From Roseivirga ehrenbergii (GTDB taxonomy: Bacteria > Bacteroidota > Bacteroidia > Cytophagales > Cyclobacteriaceae): a stretch of DNA of 64,000 nt. Positions 17,126 to 26,088 of this stretch are shown here, piece by piece. A program made the translations under genes and the position numbers. Numbering within the stretch: position 1 is the stretch's first letter; the number at the start of each line of letters is the position of its first letter. The stretch covers positions 310,001-374,000 of the forward strand of contig NZ_LQZQ01000002.1 of the NCBI RefSeq assembly GCF_001593005.1. Direction: 5' to 3'. The notes beneath the pieces are model-generated. The model was given only the letters and a program-made list of their open reading frames with translations. It did no database searches and had not been told where the DNA came from.

Positions 17126-17926
17126 TTACCAACTTCCGCCAGAACCGCCTCCTCCGAAGCTTCCACCTCCGAAACCGCCAAAGCCGCCTCCGCCACCGAA
17201 GCCAGAGCCTCCGCCAAATGAGCCTCCGCCTCCACGGAAATTGTCCCATTTGTCGTTATGGTTTCCTCCACCACTGCCCATCATAAGCCAAGCCCACCAT
17301 GGAATACCTCGCGAACCATGACTATTACCTCTTCTTTTTCCCACCAAAGCCGGAATGATAAAGAAGAAAAGAATAACCAGCGTGAAGAATGGAAAACCAC
17401 CACCGCCATCACCAGTTCTTCCGCTCGCTACATCATCAGAAGTATATTCGCCAGAAGCCAGTTTGAAAATAACGGTTGTCGCATCGTCCAAACCTTGATA
17501 GAAGTTGCCTTCTCTAAAACGTGGATTCATATAGTCTTCACGAATGGTATAAGTAGCAGCATCGGTAATAGCACCTTCCATACCGTAGCCTGTTACGATG
17601 GCCGCTTTTCTATCATTAATGGATACAACTATAAAGATCCCATTATCTTTATTCGCTTGGCCAACACCCCATTTTTCGGCTGTTTGCTGTGCGAAATCTA
17701 CTACCTCGTATCCACCCAGTGACTCTACAATCAGAATTGACACTTGAGTTGAAGTGGTGTCCTCGTAATTCAAAAGCTTTTGCTCAAGCGCATTGGCCTC
17801 AGCGGTCGATAAGGTTGTGCCCGTAAAGTCATTCACTAATCGCTTTTGGCTGGGTTTCTCTGGGATTCCCTGCGCAAAAGCAAGTGCTTGGCTGAAGATT
17901 AAGGCTATCGTAAGTAAGTATCGCAT
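17126..17926 (-). CDS. TPM-domain protein with glycine-rich tail (YgcG-like)
   Basis: A 266-residue protein. The start at 17926 gives the signal peptide MRYLLTIALIFSQALAFAQ; the longer frame to 18145 overlaps the next gene and is not used. The TPM (TPM_phosphatase/YgcG) domain covers about 25-165, with VNDFTG, STQVSILIVESLGGYEVVDFA and KDNGIFIVVSINDRKAAIVTGYGMEG. A membrane helix follows (about 178-195), then a very Gly/Ser/Phe-rich tail ending in SGGSW, common in this family. Third gene of a lemA-TPM-TPM operon; 1 base separates it from the preceding gene. Such sets are linked to membrane or envelope processes, but no biochemical role is fixed. Confidence 0.88.
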   Translation of the reverse strand: MRYLLTIALIFSQALAFAQGIPEKPSQKRLVNDFTGTTLSTAEANALEQKLLNYEDTTSTQVSILIVESLGGYEVVDFAQQTAEKWGVGQANKDNGIFIVVSINDRKAAIVTGYGMEGAITDAATYTIREDYMNPRFREGNFYQGLDDATTVIFKLASGEYTSDDVASGRTGDGGGGFPFFTLVILFFFIIPALVGKRRGNSHGSRGIPWWAWLMMGSGGGNHNDKWDNFRGGGGSFGGGSGFGGGGGFGGFGGGSFGGGGSGGSW

Positions 17927-17927
17927 A

Positions 17928-18368
17928 TTAGTTTTTTCCGAATGAGATATCATCTGACAGTTCGTTTTTGTCGTCCTTTTGGTAAGGGAAATGCTCTTTA
18001 AGCTTTTCTCCCGCACATAGGATTCCTTCCACCAAACCCATAGTAAGATTCCCGTTTTTGAAATGGGCCAACATTTTATCCTTGGTGGCATCCCAAAAAT
18101 CGTCCCCCACTTTTTGATTAATGCCGGCATCACCAATAATGGCAAAGCGGTGATCTTTCACCGCCATGTAAATCAATACGCCATTTCTAGCATCCGTTTT
18201 ATGCATTTGCAACTTAGAAAACATTTGGGAGGCTCTATCGAGTACATTTTCCGTTTTGCAATGGTTTTCTAAATGTACTCGAACCTCTCCGCTGGTGTTC
18301 AATTCAGCTTCCTGAATTGCCGCTTTGATTCTCTTTTTCTGGTCGCTACTGAATAAATCCTCGGCCAT
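17928..18368 (-). CDS. TPM-domain protein, short form
   Basis: A 146-residue protein of the TPM family without a signal peptide. The domain runs over most of the length: SGEVRVHLENHC near the start, then NGVLIYMAVKDHRFAIIGDAGINQKVG and FKNGNLTMGLVEGI. In lemA operons a short cytoplasmic TPM protein often accompanies a membrane-bound long one, as seen here. Its start codon overlaps the LemA stop by one base. Confidence 0.85.
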   Translation of the reverse strand: MAEDLFSSDQKKRIKAAIQEAELNTSGEVRVHLENHCKTENVLDRASQMFSKLQMHKTDARNGVLIYMAVKDHRFAIIGDAGINQKVGDDFWDATKDKMLAHFKNGNLTMGLVEGILCAGEKLKEHFPYQKDDKNELSDDISFGKN

Positions 18369-18961
18369 TAGTCAAAAGTTACTTCTGGTGCTACATCAGA
18401 CCCTGGCTTTGACTCAAAGTATCCTTTCTGCTCAAAGCCAAACATACCCGCAATGATGTTTTTAGGGAAGGTTTTGATGAAAGTATTGTATCCTTGAACC
18501 GCTGTGTTGAAATTTCTTCTTTCTACAGCAATTCTATTTTCTGTTCCTTCTAATTGAACTTGAAGCTGGCTAAACTGTGTGCTAGCCTTTAAATCAGGGT
18601 AACGTTCTACCGTTACTAAAAGTCTGCTCAAAGCTGAACTCACGCCTTGTTGTGCTTGCTCAAATTGGGCAATGGCATCTGGGCTTAAGTTTTCTGGGTT
18701 GATGCTAACCGAAGTAGCTTTGGCCCTCGCTTCAATAACACCTGTTAAAGTTTCTTGCTCAAAATCGGCATAGCCTTTTACAGTGTTTACTAAGTTGGGG
18801 ATAAGGTCTGACCTTCTTTGATATTGGTTTTCAACTTGCGCCCAAGCACCACTGATGCTTTCTTCGCGTTGAACCATTCCGTTATAAGATCCTTTAAAAG
18901 TAGAGTAACCGATGATGACCACAAGAGCAACAACGATTAAAACAATCCATTTCGTTTTCAT
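18368..18961 (-). CDS. lemA: LemA family protein
   Basis: A 197-residue protein with an N-terminal membrane helix (WIVLIVVALVVIIGYSTF) and a long helical LemA domain. The family signature YQRRSDLIPNLVNTVKGYA is clear (residues about 48-66), followed by EARAKATSV, YPDLKAS and the RIAVERRNFNTAVQGYNTFI segment. LemA proteins are anchored helical bundles whose function is not settled. First gene of the operon with two TPM proteins. Confidence 0.93.
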   Translation of the reverse strand: MKTKWIVLIVVALVVIIGYSTFKGSYNGMVQREESISGAWAQVENQYQRRSDLIPNLVNTVKGYADFEQETLTGVIEARAKATSVSINPENLSPDAIAQFEQAQQGVSSALSRLLVTVERYPDLKASTQFSQLQVQLEGTENRIAVERRNFNTAVQGYNTFIKTFPKNIIAGMFGFEQKGYFESKPGSDVAPEVTFD

Positions 18962-19086
18962 AATTTTTAGTGCTTTAGATTAAAGTACGTTCTTAGGCCT
19001 GCAAGATATATGCTAACTTTGTTTTCGGACAATATGGCGGATAAACGTATTGAAAACAGAGTTGTGATCGCTGTAATAGTTAAAGA

Positions 19087-19383
19087 TTATCCTTTCAATG
19101 GTTTTCTTCTTGCCGAACGAATATTGATAAGTTGTATTTGATTCGTTTTCTTAACTAGCCTGTAAGTGAGTATGGTGTATTTATTAATTGGGCCTCGATA
19201 AACGTTTTCTTGCTTTTCCGTTTTTTCAAGCATTTCTGGATAGAGTTTAAGCAACTCAAAAAATTCTGTGGATTGTTTAACAAAGCGTTTTACTTCCTTA
19301 TCAGTAAAGTTCTTCTCTAAATATTTAATGGTATTATCGAAGCCAGCAATTGCGCGCTTTGTCCAAACTATCTCTAACGCCAT
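19087..19383 (-). CDS. ParE/RelE-superfamily toxin
   Basis: A 98-residue basic protein: VWTKRAIAGFDNTIKYLEKNF at the N-terminus and YRGPINKYTILTYRLVKKTNQIQLINIRSARRKP at the C-terminus, the usual ParE/RelE core with the terminal strand and basic end. ParE members poison gyrase, RelE members cleave mRNA; the sequence alone does not decide. It overlaps the upstream antitoxin gene by 10 bases. Confidence 0.85.
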   Translation of the reverse strand: MALEIVWTKRAIAGFDNTIKYLEKNFTDKEVKRFVKQSTEFFELLKLYPEMLEKTEKQENVYRGPINKYTILTYRLVKKTNQIQLINIRSARRKPLKG

Positions 19384-19601
19384 TTGTCGTATTTAGACAT
19401 TACCTTATCATGTGGTATTAGCTCTCCTTTGTCAGCCTGCGCCATACCTTCGTTTATTTCAGACTTTTCATCCTCACTAATTTCATCCCACCAATCTATT
19501 TCTTTAGATTTTTTAAAAGCCACTAACTCAGAAATAGTATTCGAATCCCTCAAACTAGCCAGCCATTCAATCAACCTTAATTTTTCCGCCTGAATATCCA
19601 T
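19374..19601 (-). CDS. Antitoxin of the ParE-type pair
   Basis: A 75-residue acidic protein (MDIQAEKLRLIEWLASLRD, then EISEDEKSEINEGMAQADKGE and HDKVMSKYDKW). The pattern of a short N-terminal dimerisation helix followed by an acidic toxin-binding tail fits addiction-module antitoxins common beside ParE toxins in Bacteroidetes. First gene of the pair; the toxin start lies inside its last codons. No recognisable DNA-binding fold, so autoregulation is uncertain. Confidence 0.8.
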   Translation of the reverse strand: MDIQAEKLRLIEWLASLRDSNTISELVAFKKSKEIDWWDEISEDEKSEINEGMAQADKGELIPHDKVMSKYDKWR

Positions 19602-19674
19602 ACATCAAAGTAACGAATTCTATGGAAAATAGTAAATCGAAAGTTTGAAGCCGATTCCATTAAGTATCTTCAGT

Positions 19675-19682
19675 TATCTTTG
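19675..19682 (+). promoter_or_regulatory. Possible -7 box (TATCTTTG) for the decarboxylase gene
   Basis: TATCTTTG fits the TAnnTTTG -7 consensus and lies 35 bases before the ATG at 19718. A TTTG at 19644-19647 is at a longer spacing than usual. Confidence 0.3.
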
Positions 19683-19717
19683 GTCACATTCAATATTGAG
19701 TAGAAAGCAATAAAATA

Positions 19718-21142
19718 ATGGATAACGATTCTTTTAGAAAACACGCCCACAGCCTTGTGGACTGGATGGCCGATTACCTACAAAATGTAGAGGAATATCC
19801 TGTTTTACCCAATGTAAAGCCGGGCGATATAAAAAAACAGTTTCCGAAACTCCCTCCCGAGCAGTCGGAGCAATTTGAGGCCATTTTTGCCGATTTCAAG
19901 CAACAAATTGTGCCAGGAATGACCCACTGGGAGAGCCCCAATTTTATGGCTTACTTCCCAGGCAATAAAAGTATGCCTTCCATTTTGGGCGAAATGCTCA
20001 CTGCTACTTTAGGTGCGCAATGCATGATTTGGCTTACCTCGCCTGCCGCAGCCGAGCTTGAAGAACAAATGATGGAGTGGATGAAAGAAATGCTGGCCTT
20101 GCCAAAGCATTTTACTGGTGTAATTCAAGATACGGCTTCTACCGCTACGCTTTGTGCCATTCTTACTGCGCGAGAAAAAGCTTCGGGTTATAAAGTGAAT
20201 GAAGAAGGCTTCTCTGGAGCGGAGAAATACATAGTGTACGCTTCAAACCAAATTCATTCTTCCATTGATAAGGCAGTAAAAATTGCAGGCATAGGTTCGA
20301 ATAATCTTCGCAAGGTAAATGTAGATGATGCCTTTGCTTTAGACCCAGCGCATTTAGAAAAATTGATAGAAAAAGATATTGCTGAAGGAAGAAAGCCACT
20401 TTGTGTAGTGTCTGCCATAGGCACCACCAGCACAACGGCCATCGACCCAATAATGGCCATTAGCAAAATTTGCCAGAAGTATGATATTTGGCATCATGTA
20501 GACGCGGCTTATGCAGGCACCGCTTTGGTATTACCTGAAATGCGTTGGATGGCAGAGGGTGTTGAATTGGCAGATTCCTTCGTTTTCAACCCACATAAAT
20601 GGATGTTCACCAATTTTGACTGCACGGCTTATTACGTAAAAGACCCTCGTGCCTTAATCAATACCTTCGCTATTTCACCCGATTACTTAAAAACCTCAGT
20701 AGACGATGAGGTAAAAAATTACCGTGATTGGGGCGTGCCTTTAGGGAGAAGATTCCGAGCACTCAAACTCTGGTTTGTAATTCGCGAAATGGGTGTTGAA
20801 GGCATTCAAGCCAAAATCAGAAAGCATATTGCACTTGGTCAATGGCTGAAAACCGAAATTGAAAAGCACCCTGATTTTGAGCTTTTAGCGCCAGTTCCGC
20901 TAAATACGGTATGCTTTAGGTTCGCTCCAAATATTAGCGAGGACAAACTGGATAGTTTGAATGAAGAAATAATGAACAGGGTGAATGCTACTGGAAAGCT
21001 CTTTTTTGCCCAAACCAAATTGAACAATAAGTTTTCGTTACGACTGGCCTTTGGAAATACAAACCTTGAAGCCAAACATGTAGAAAACGCTTGGGCTTTA
21101 ATTCAAGAAAAAGCAAAAGAAGTTTTGGCCAGCAAATACTAG
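19718..21142 (+). CDS. PLP-dependent aromatic L-amino-acid decarboxylase family protein
   Basis: A 474-residue group II decarboxylase. The PLP lysine is in NPHKWMFTNFDC, the PLP-binding aspartate in HVDAAYAGTALVLPE, and SPNFMAYFPGNKS near the N-terminus is the substrate-side motif of DOPA/tryptophan decarboxylases. The length matches aromatic amino acid decarboxylases (about 470-480). It would release CO2 from an aromatic amino acid to give the amine; which one is not decided by motifs. It is a stand-alone gene with a possible own promoter. Confidence 0.9.
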   Translation: MDNDSFRKHAHSLVDWMADYLQNVEEYPVLPNVKPGDIKKQFPKLPPEQSEQFEAIFADFKQQIVPGMTHWESPNFMAYFPGNKSMPSILGEMLTATLGAQCMIWLTSPAAAELEEQMMEWMKEMLALPKHFTGVIQDTASTATLCAILTAREKASGYKVNEEGFSGAEKYIVYASNQIHSSIDKAVKIAGIGSNNLRKVNVDDAFALDPAHLEKLIEKDIAEGRKPLCVVSAIGTTSTTAIDPIMAISKICQKYDIWHHVDAAYAGTALVLPEMRWMAEGVELADSFVFNPHKWMFTNFDCTAYYVKDPRALINTFAISPDYLKTSVDDEVKNYRDWGVPLGRRFRALKLWFVIREMGVEGIQAKIRKHIALGQWLKTEIEKHPDFELLAPVPLNTVCFRFAPNISEDKLDSLNEEIMNRVNATGKLFFAQTKLNNKFSLRLAFGNTNLEAKHVENAWALIQEKAKEVLASKY

Positions 21143-21210
21143 CCAGAAGGTTGTGGTTAAAGGCCAATTTTAAGTTGACCTATGCAATAAAGAAATGGAG
21201 AGGAATAGAC

Positions 21211-21348
21211 TTAGTGCTCTCCTTCTTTCTTCTTCTTTCCTTTAAATAGGGCATCATGCTGGCTTAAAGCAGCAACAAATCCGATAAGGACAACAACAAT
21301 CCAAAGAAAGGTATTTGCTCCAGAAGCAATTGGTGGGTCGAATAACAT
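21211..21348 (-). CDS. 45-residue single-span membrane protein
   Basis: A short frame starting at ATG 21348 and stopping at 21211. The protein has a polar start (MLFDPPIASGAN), one membrane helix (TFLWIVVVLIGFVAAL) and a Lys-rich tail (KGKKKKEGEH). An A/G-rich stretch, AAAGAAGAAA, sits just before the ATG as a ribosome-binding site. The helix-plus-basic-tail pattern is typical of real small membrane proteins. No family is recognised; it lies in the otherwise empty gap between the decarboxylase and the HTH regulator. Confidence 0.65.
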   Translation of the reverse strand: MLFDPPIASGANTFLWIVVVLIGFVAALSQHDALFKGKKKKEGEH

Positions 21349-21536
21349 AGTTTCTTCTTTTATTATGGGGGGCAAAGATAAATCAAAATGCCAATGTTAA
21401 GAAACTGTTCACGAATTTTTAACAGGCTTGTAACATTCTGTTCGTTTTAGGAACAAAAATGTAATATAAACTTAACTAATTAAAAGGCCGTTCAAAGGGC
21501 TGATCGTTCTAGTTTTACGTGAGAATTGGAATCAAA

Positions 21537-21749
21537 ATGAAAAACACACTCCGCGAAGAGCGCAAGCGAAAAAAAATAACTCAGGAACAATTGGCCAGCC
21601 TTGCAGGAGTATCGCGACAAAGCATCAATGCCATTGAGCGCGGTAAATACACGCCATCTACCACTCTGGCCCTTAAAATTTCTGAGATTTTCAATACTAC
21701 AGTAAACCGATTGTTCGAGCTTGAACCAATGGATTACCAAGCTAAGTAA
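21537..21749 (+). CDS. XRE-family HTH regulator (YozG-like)
   Basis: A 70-residue protein that is almost only an HTH_3 domain: REERKRKKITQEQLASLAGV, SRQSINAIERGKYTPSTTLA and the final helix ISEIFNTTVNRLFEL. Such short XRE proteins typically bind DNA as dimers and often accompany a membrane protein gene; here the small membrane protein gene lies divergently upstream. The start MKNTLREE is chosen over a GTG six codons upstream. It converges tightly on prfA. Confidence 0.9.
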   Translation: MKNTLREERKRKKITQEQLASLAGVSRQSINAIERGKYTPSTTLALKISEIFNTTVNRLFELEPMDYQAK

Positions 21750-22823
21750 TTAAACCATACTGTCTTGGGCCATTTTTTCAGAGGCTTCGGCCATTCTTAA
21801 ACGTTCTACAAACTCGCCAATTTCGCCATCCATTACGGTCGGTAAATTGTGTTGAGAATAACCAATTCTGTGATCTGTAACACGGCCCTGAGGATAGTTG
21901 TAAGTTCTAATTTTATCGGACCTATCGGCACTGCCTACTAAAGATTTACGTTTTCCTGCCTGTTCGTCTTCCTGCTTTTTCAACTCAATTTCGTACATAC
22001 GTGAGCGCAAAACGCTCAGTGCCTTATCGAAGTTTTTATGTTGGGAACGCCCATCTTGGCATTCTACCACAATACCCGTAGGTATGTGCGTCAGTCGAAC
22101 AGCGGATTCCGTTTTGTTTACGTGCTGACCACCCGCACCTGACGAACGATAGGTGTCTTTTCGAACATCTTTCATATCGAGGTGAACATCCACATCTTCC
22201 ACTTCGGGTAAAACTGCTACTGAAGCAGCTGAAGTATGTACTCGCCCTTGCGACTCGGTTACAGGAACACGTTGCACACGGTGAACGCCCGATTCAAATT
22301 TTAACGCTCCGTAAACATCTTCACCAGAAACGCCAAAAGTGATTTCTTTAAAACCACCAGAAGCCGCCTCGTTTACATTGATGAGTTCCTTCTTCCAGCC
22401 TTTGCTTTCAATGTACCTGTCATACATTCGGTATAAATCACCAGCAAAAATTGCAGCTTCATCACCACCAGCACCTGCTCTAATTTCCATGATTACATCC
22501 TTAGAGTCATCAGGGTCTTTAGGGATAAGCATTACTTTTAGCTCTTCTTCTATTTCCTCTTTTCGCTCAGACAGTTCACTGATTTCCATTTTGGCCATCT
22601 CACGAAACTCTTCATCTTTTTCAGTTTTCAGAAGTTCTTTAGAAGACTCAATATTTTCATTCACATTGATATACTCATCATAGACCGTCACAATCTTCTC
22701 TAAGTCCTTGTATTCCTTGTTCAGTTTAGAGTAATGCTTCATGTCTGTCATGGCATCAGGCTGTACAAGGAGCTGACCTACTTCTTCGAATCGTGCTTTG
22801 AGTGTCTCTAGCTTGTCAATCAT
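21750..22823 (-). CDS. prfA: Peptide chain release factor 1
   Basis: A 357-residue class I release factor. The UAA/UAG recognition motif is PVT in [14 protein letters not shown], the PxT element of RF1 rather than the SPF of RF2. The catalytic GGQ is in [18 protein letters not shown]. The length fits RF1 (about 360). Its stop codon directly follows the stop of the XRE gene on the other strand. Confidence 0.96.
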   Translation of the reverse strand: MIDKLETLKARFEEVGQLLVQPDAMTDMKHYSKLNKEYKDLEKIVTVYDEYINVNENIESSKELLKTEKDEEFREMAKMEISELSERKEEIEEELKVMLIPKDPDDSKDVIMEIRAGAGGDEAAIFAGDLYRMYDRYIESKGWKKELINVNEAASGGFKEITFGVSGEDVYGALKFESGVHRVQRVPVTESQGRVHTSAASVAVLPEVEDVDVHLDMKDVRKDTYRSSGAGGQHVNKTESAVRLTHIPTGIVVECQDGRSQHKNFDKALSVLRSRMYEIELKKQEDEQAGKRKSLVGSADRSDKIRTYNYPQGRVTDHRIGYSQHNLPTVMDGEIGEFVERLRMAEASEKMAQDSMV

Positions 22824-22906
22824 ATTTATGCGAATTAATCCACAAAATTAACAAACAATTGACAAGGCTGTTAATTTTACACCCAACTGAGTAAATATTT
22901 TATTTC

Positions 22907-23374
22907 ATGAAAAAGCTTAGCATCGTAATTCTCGCTCTTTTGGCTTTCAACTGTTCTAACCAAAAGGTAGATACAAAAAAGGCGCTTCAAGACATGAAAA
23001 GCCAGGAAATTCAGGTGGTGTCGGATGTGCAAATCATTGAAAAAGCTAAGGATATAGGTGATAGTATTTCCGCTAAACTCAAGGTAAATCTTGAAGAAGA
23101 AAAAGTAGTCTGGACAGCAGTCGAATCAGAAAATATTGAAGTAAGAGGTTTTCCTTTCAATGAAGAAAATAGCTTAGAGGGAAAAGGAAAAGCCATTTAT
23201 GAAGCCTATCAATACAATAGTCAAAACCACATTAAATCGCCTGCAAACGTGCAGTTTATGGAAGACACTCAATTTGTGTTGTATTCATCTGCTATGGTAG
23301 CAGAAGGCAAAGAAGTGGGAATGTGGTACATAAAAATTCCGCGTAAAACGATTGTTTTGAGCGTTTCCCAATAA
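22907..23374 (+). CDS. Lipoprotein, unknown function
   Basis: A 155-residue protein with a lipoprotein signal (MKKLSIVILALLAFNC, Cys16) and a mature part of about 140 residues. The mature sequence starts with helical, charged text (VDTKKALQDMKSQEIQVVSD) and ends in beta-like segments (TQFVLYSSAMVAEGKEVGMWYIKIP). It slightly recalls small heme-free relatives of the DUF3365 sensor-like domain (no CxxCH seen), but I would not name it. Convergent with tag, 3 bases apart. Confidence 0.75.
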   Translation: MKKLSIVILALLAFNCSNQKVDTKKALQDMKSQEIQVVSDVQIIEKAKDIGDSISAKLKVNLEEEKVVWTAVESENIEVRGFPFNEENSLEGKGKAIYEAYQYNSQNHIKSPANVQFMEDTQFVLYSSAMVAEGKEVGMWYIKIPRKTIVLSVSQ

Positions 23375-23377
23375 AGG

Positions 23378-23950
23378 CTATTTTTCGCTTAGCGCCTTGT
23401 ATCTAAAACAGTCTGTGGTATGATCCATTACCAAGCCGCAGGCCTGCATATAGGCGTACATTATTGTACTGCCAACAAATTTAAAACCTCGCTTTTTCAA
23501 ATCCTTACTCAGTGCATCCGACTCAGGGGTAGTGGCAGGCACTTGCTTCATGCTTTCCCAAGAATTCACAATGGGCTTTCCGCCTACAAAAGACCATACG
23601 TATTTGTCGAAAGAACCGAACTCTTTTTGCACTGCTATAAATTTCTGGGCATTAATCACCGTTCCAGCCACCTTTAGTCGGTTTCGAATAATGGCGGGGT
23701 TTTGAAGTATAATTTCTACTTCAGCTGGAGTAAATTCCGCAACGGCCTCCACATTAAAATCAGCAAATAGCTGACGATAGCCGTCTCGCTTTTTAAGAAT
23801 GGTTGACCAACTTAAACCTGCTTGTGCACCTTCTAAAGTTAAAAACTCGAAATGCGTTTTATCGTCATGCACAGGCACGCCCCATTCCTCATCGTGGTAT
23901 TTCTCGTATTCTTCAAAGGTGTTTTCGCACCAAGTGCAGCGTTTTTCCAT
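23378..23950 (-). CDS. tag: DNA-3-methyladenine glycosylase I
   Basis: A 190-residue HhH glycosylase that removes 3-methyladenine from alkylated DNA. The zinc-binding residues are visible: CTWC near the start, H in YHDEEWGVPVHDD and H-T-T-D-C near the C-terminus. The family markers FEFLTLEGAQAGLSW and KFVGSTIMYAYMQACGLVMDH are in the expected places. Length matches E. coli Tag (187). Confidence 0.95.
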   Translation of the reverse strand: MEKRCTWCENTFEEYEKYHDEEWGVPVHDDKTHFEFLTLEGAQAGLSWSTILKKRDGYRQLFADFNVEAVAEFTPAEVEIILQNPAIIRNRLKVAGTVINAQKFIAVQKEFGSFDKYVWSFVGGKPIVNSWESMKQVPATTPESDALSKDLKKRGFKFVGSTIMYAYMQACGLVMDHTTDCFRYKALSEK

Positions 23951-24029
23951 ATTATGAAATTAAGGAATATTAATCTGAATTTAAGCTAGTTTTAATAAGA
24001 GTGTTTTAGGTTCGAAGAAAATTAAGGTT

Positions 24030-25406
24030 ATGAAAAATCGGTTTACTTTTTTGTTATTCGCTTTACTACTTTCTATTCCAATAGTGGGTCAAGAAATTCC
24101 TTCTAAAATGCTTGATTATGCAAAACGCTTTAATGATAAGTCTAAGCATATAGAGGTAACCTACCGTGGAAAGTTTATCAAATCCATTTATGGTGATAGG
24201 ACTATAGAAAGTTATTTAATTGGTACTGTTTTCCAAAAAGAAAATGGAGACTTATTAAGCCTAACCTTCCCGGCTGAAAATGGGGCAATGATGAAACCTC
24301 TTATTGCTTTAAAGGAAACTGTTGAGATTAAAGTAAGTGGAGACCAAGAGTTTTTAGAAAAAGCTCCCTATAAAACCACTTCTACAAGAAAAGCAGAAAA
24401 AGAGCTGAGTAAAAAGATTTCAGGAATAGGTTCTTTACTAGAAGTGAGAACGAAAAAAGAAGTTTTTTTAATCGAACGAAACAGTATTGAAGCAAATAAA
24501 ACAGGTTTAAGAAATAGTCAAACTTTTGAAACAGTGATAGCGGCTAAAGTATTAAGTAGCGCAAAAATTAAAGGACGTGAATATTTACTGTTTTTGGAAA
24601 ACGGAGATAGTTTGCTCGCCAAAAAGTCTATATCAAACAATGACGATCATATTGAATCAGCTTTTGTAAGCTATGTTCGCCCAGTTAAAAACTATATTGC
24701 TGGTTCTGTAGTAAAAACTAAGAACACCCTAGAAATGGCTCATGGAATGATCATTGGCACAAAGTATGGAAGTTCTATAATGCCTTCTTTCGGACAAATT
24801 TCTATGTTCTTAGATCATAAAACAGGCATTGCAAATGACCTTGTTCCGAATGAACTTGGGCTAATTTCTTATTTGGAAACGAAATCAGACAGTGAAAAGG
24901 TTACTTATAGGTTTAGTGAAAACGATGCAAAAGCAATTGATTCTTTCATTCAGAACCACAAAAACGAAGAGCTTTCACTTTTCTATCGTAACCGCACAAA
25001 CAATGGCTATTTCCGTAGTGAACACTATAATTTTCTTTATGCCTTATGTACAAATAAGGACACCCTCCGTTTATACGGTTTTGCCCAAGGAAGAGAAAAT
25101 TACGAAACTGAGTCTGAAGAAGTAAATGGAGTGATAACCAGCATTGACTTGGAGCGAGTAAATAAAGATGATGTATTAAGAGGCGTGGTTTTAGATGACA
25201 AGTCTTACATTAAGATTAGTACCCGAATCGCTTCTTCTATTTCAAACCTAATTAAAGAGGGCAAAACGATTAAAATCGAAGGTTGGAAAAGAAAAGGGCT
25301 TGAGGGAGAAATTAATAAATTGGGCTACAGTATTTTTATCCCTTCCAAAATCACTGTAGACGGAACAACTTTTAAAGACCAAGTAAACCTTACTCGCTCC
25401 CTATGA
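24030..25406 (+). CDS. Secreted protein of unknown function, coupled to a two-component system
   Basis: A 458-residue protein with a signal peptide (MKNRFTFLLFALLLSIPIVGQ). I do not recognise a family. The sequence contains at least two similar stretches with an OB-like pattern (IGTVFQKENGDLLSLTFP ... ALKETVEIKVSGD and RGVVLDDKSYIKI ... KEGKTIKIEGW), so an internally duplicated beta fold is possible. The last residues overlap the response-regulator start by 4 bases (ATGA), so it is translationally coupled to an OmpR-type regulator and its kinase. It could be a sensor partner or an output protein of that system; this is inference. Confidence 0.7.
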   Translation: MKNRFTFLLFALLLSIPIVGQEIPSKMLDYAKRFNDKSKHIEVTYRGKFIKSIYGDRTIESYLIGTVFQKENGDLLSLTFPAENGAMMKPLIALKETVEIKVSGDQEFLEKAPYKTTSTRKAEKELSKKISGIGSLLEVRTKKEVFLIERNSIEANKTGLRNSQTFETVIAAKVLSSAKIKGREYLLFLENGDSLLAKKSISNNDDHIESAFVSYVRPVKNYIAGSVVKTKNTLEMAHGMIIGTKYGSSIMPSFGQISMFLDHKTGIANDLVPNELGLISYLETKSDSEKVTYRFSENDAKAIDSFIQNHKNEELSLFYRNRTNNGYFRSEHYNFLYALCTNKDTLRLYGFAQGRENYETESEEVNGVITSIDLERVNKDDVLRGVVLDDKSYIKISTRIASSISNLIKEGKTIKIEGWKRKGLEGEINKLGYSIFIPSKITVDGTTFKDQVNLTRSL

Positions 25407-26086
25407 AAATTCTGTTGATTGAAGACGAAGTTAAGCTGGGTAATTTTTTAGTAAAAGGCTTAGAAGAGGAAGGCTATTCCGTTGCGCATGAAACCAATGG
25501 CAGCGAAGCATTAGAAACCGCAGCCACCAACGATTTCGACCTGATTCTTTTAGACATTATGCTGCCTGGGCAAAGTGGTTTTGAAGTATTGAAAAACATG
25601 CGTGAGTTTTCCATTCATACGCCCATCATTTTTATGAGTGCTTTGAATGAAAGTGAACACGTAATCAAGGGGCTGGATTTAGGTGCGATTGATTACGTAA
25701 AAAAGCCTTTCGATTTTGAAGAGTTAAAGGCCAGGGTAAGAAATGTGCAAAGGAAATTCGGCTCAACACGGGCTTCAATTCTTCAGGTAAAAGACCTTAA
25801 AGTAGATTTAATCAAGCGCGAAGTAACCCGAGCCGATCAATTAATCGAGTTAAGTAAGCGAGAGTTCTCTATCTTAGAACTGCTGTTGAGCAACACCAAT
25901 CGCGTGCTTTCTAAATCAGAGATTACCCAGAAAATCTGGAACATTAATTTCGATCGAGGAAGCAATGTGGTAGAAGTGCATATGCATCAACTCAGAAAAA
26001 AAATAGACTTTGATTTTGAGCCCAAGCTGATTGAAACACAAGTAGGTTACGGCTATAAAATTCAAGGTGAACTCGTAAAAAGTTAA
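25403..26086 (+). CDS. OmpR/PhoB-family response regulator
   Basis: A 227-residue regulator. The receiver carries the acidic pair E7-D8, phosphoacceptor D51 in LILLDIMLPG and the KPF loop at YVKKPFDFEELKAR. The winged-helix Trans_reg_C domain (about 130-225) shows LSKREFSILELLLSNTNRVLSKSEI and VVEVHMHQLRKKID, then YGYKI. It starts inside the stop of the preceding secreted-protein gene and is followed 2 bases later by its kinase. Confidence 0.95.
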   Translation: MKILLIEDEVKLGNFLVKGLEEEGYSVAHETNGSEALETAATNDFDLILLDIMLPGQSGFEVLKNMREFSIHTPIIFMSALNESEHVIKGLDLGAIDYVKKPFDFEELKARVRNVQRKFGSTRASILQVKDLKVDLIKREVTRADQLIELSKREFSILELLLSNTNRVLSKSEITQKIWNINFDRGSNVVEVHMHQLRKKIDFDFEPKLIETQVGYGYKIQGELVKS

Positions 26087-26088
26087 GC

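Noticed and set aside
17140-17240. Gly/Ser-codon repeats as a tandem repeat element
   Set aside because: They encode the Gly-rich tail of the TPM protein and are protein low complexity, not a DNA element.
17927-18145. N-terminal extension of the long TPM protein
   Set aside because: It overlaps the short TPM gene in another frame; the signal peptide starts at 17926.
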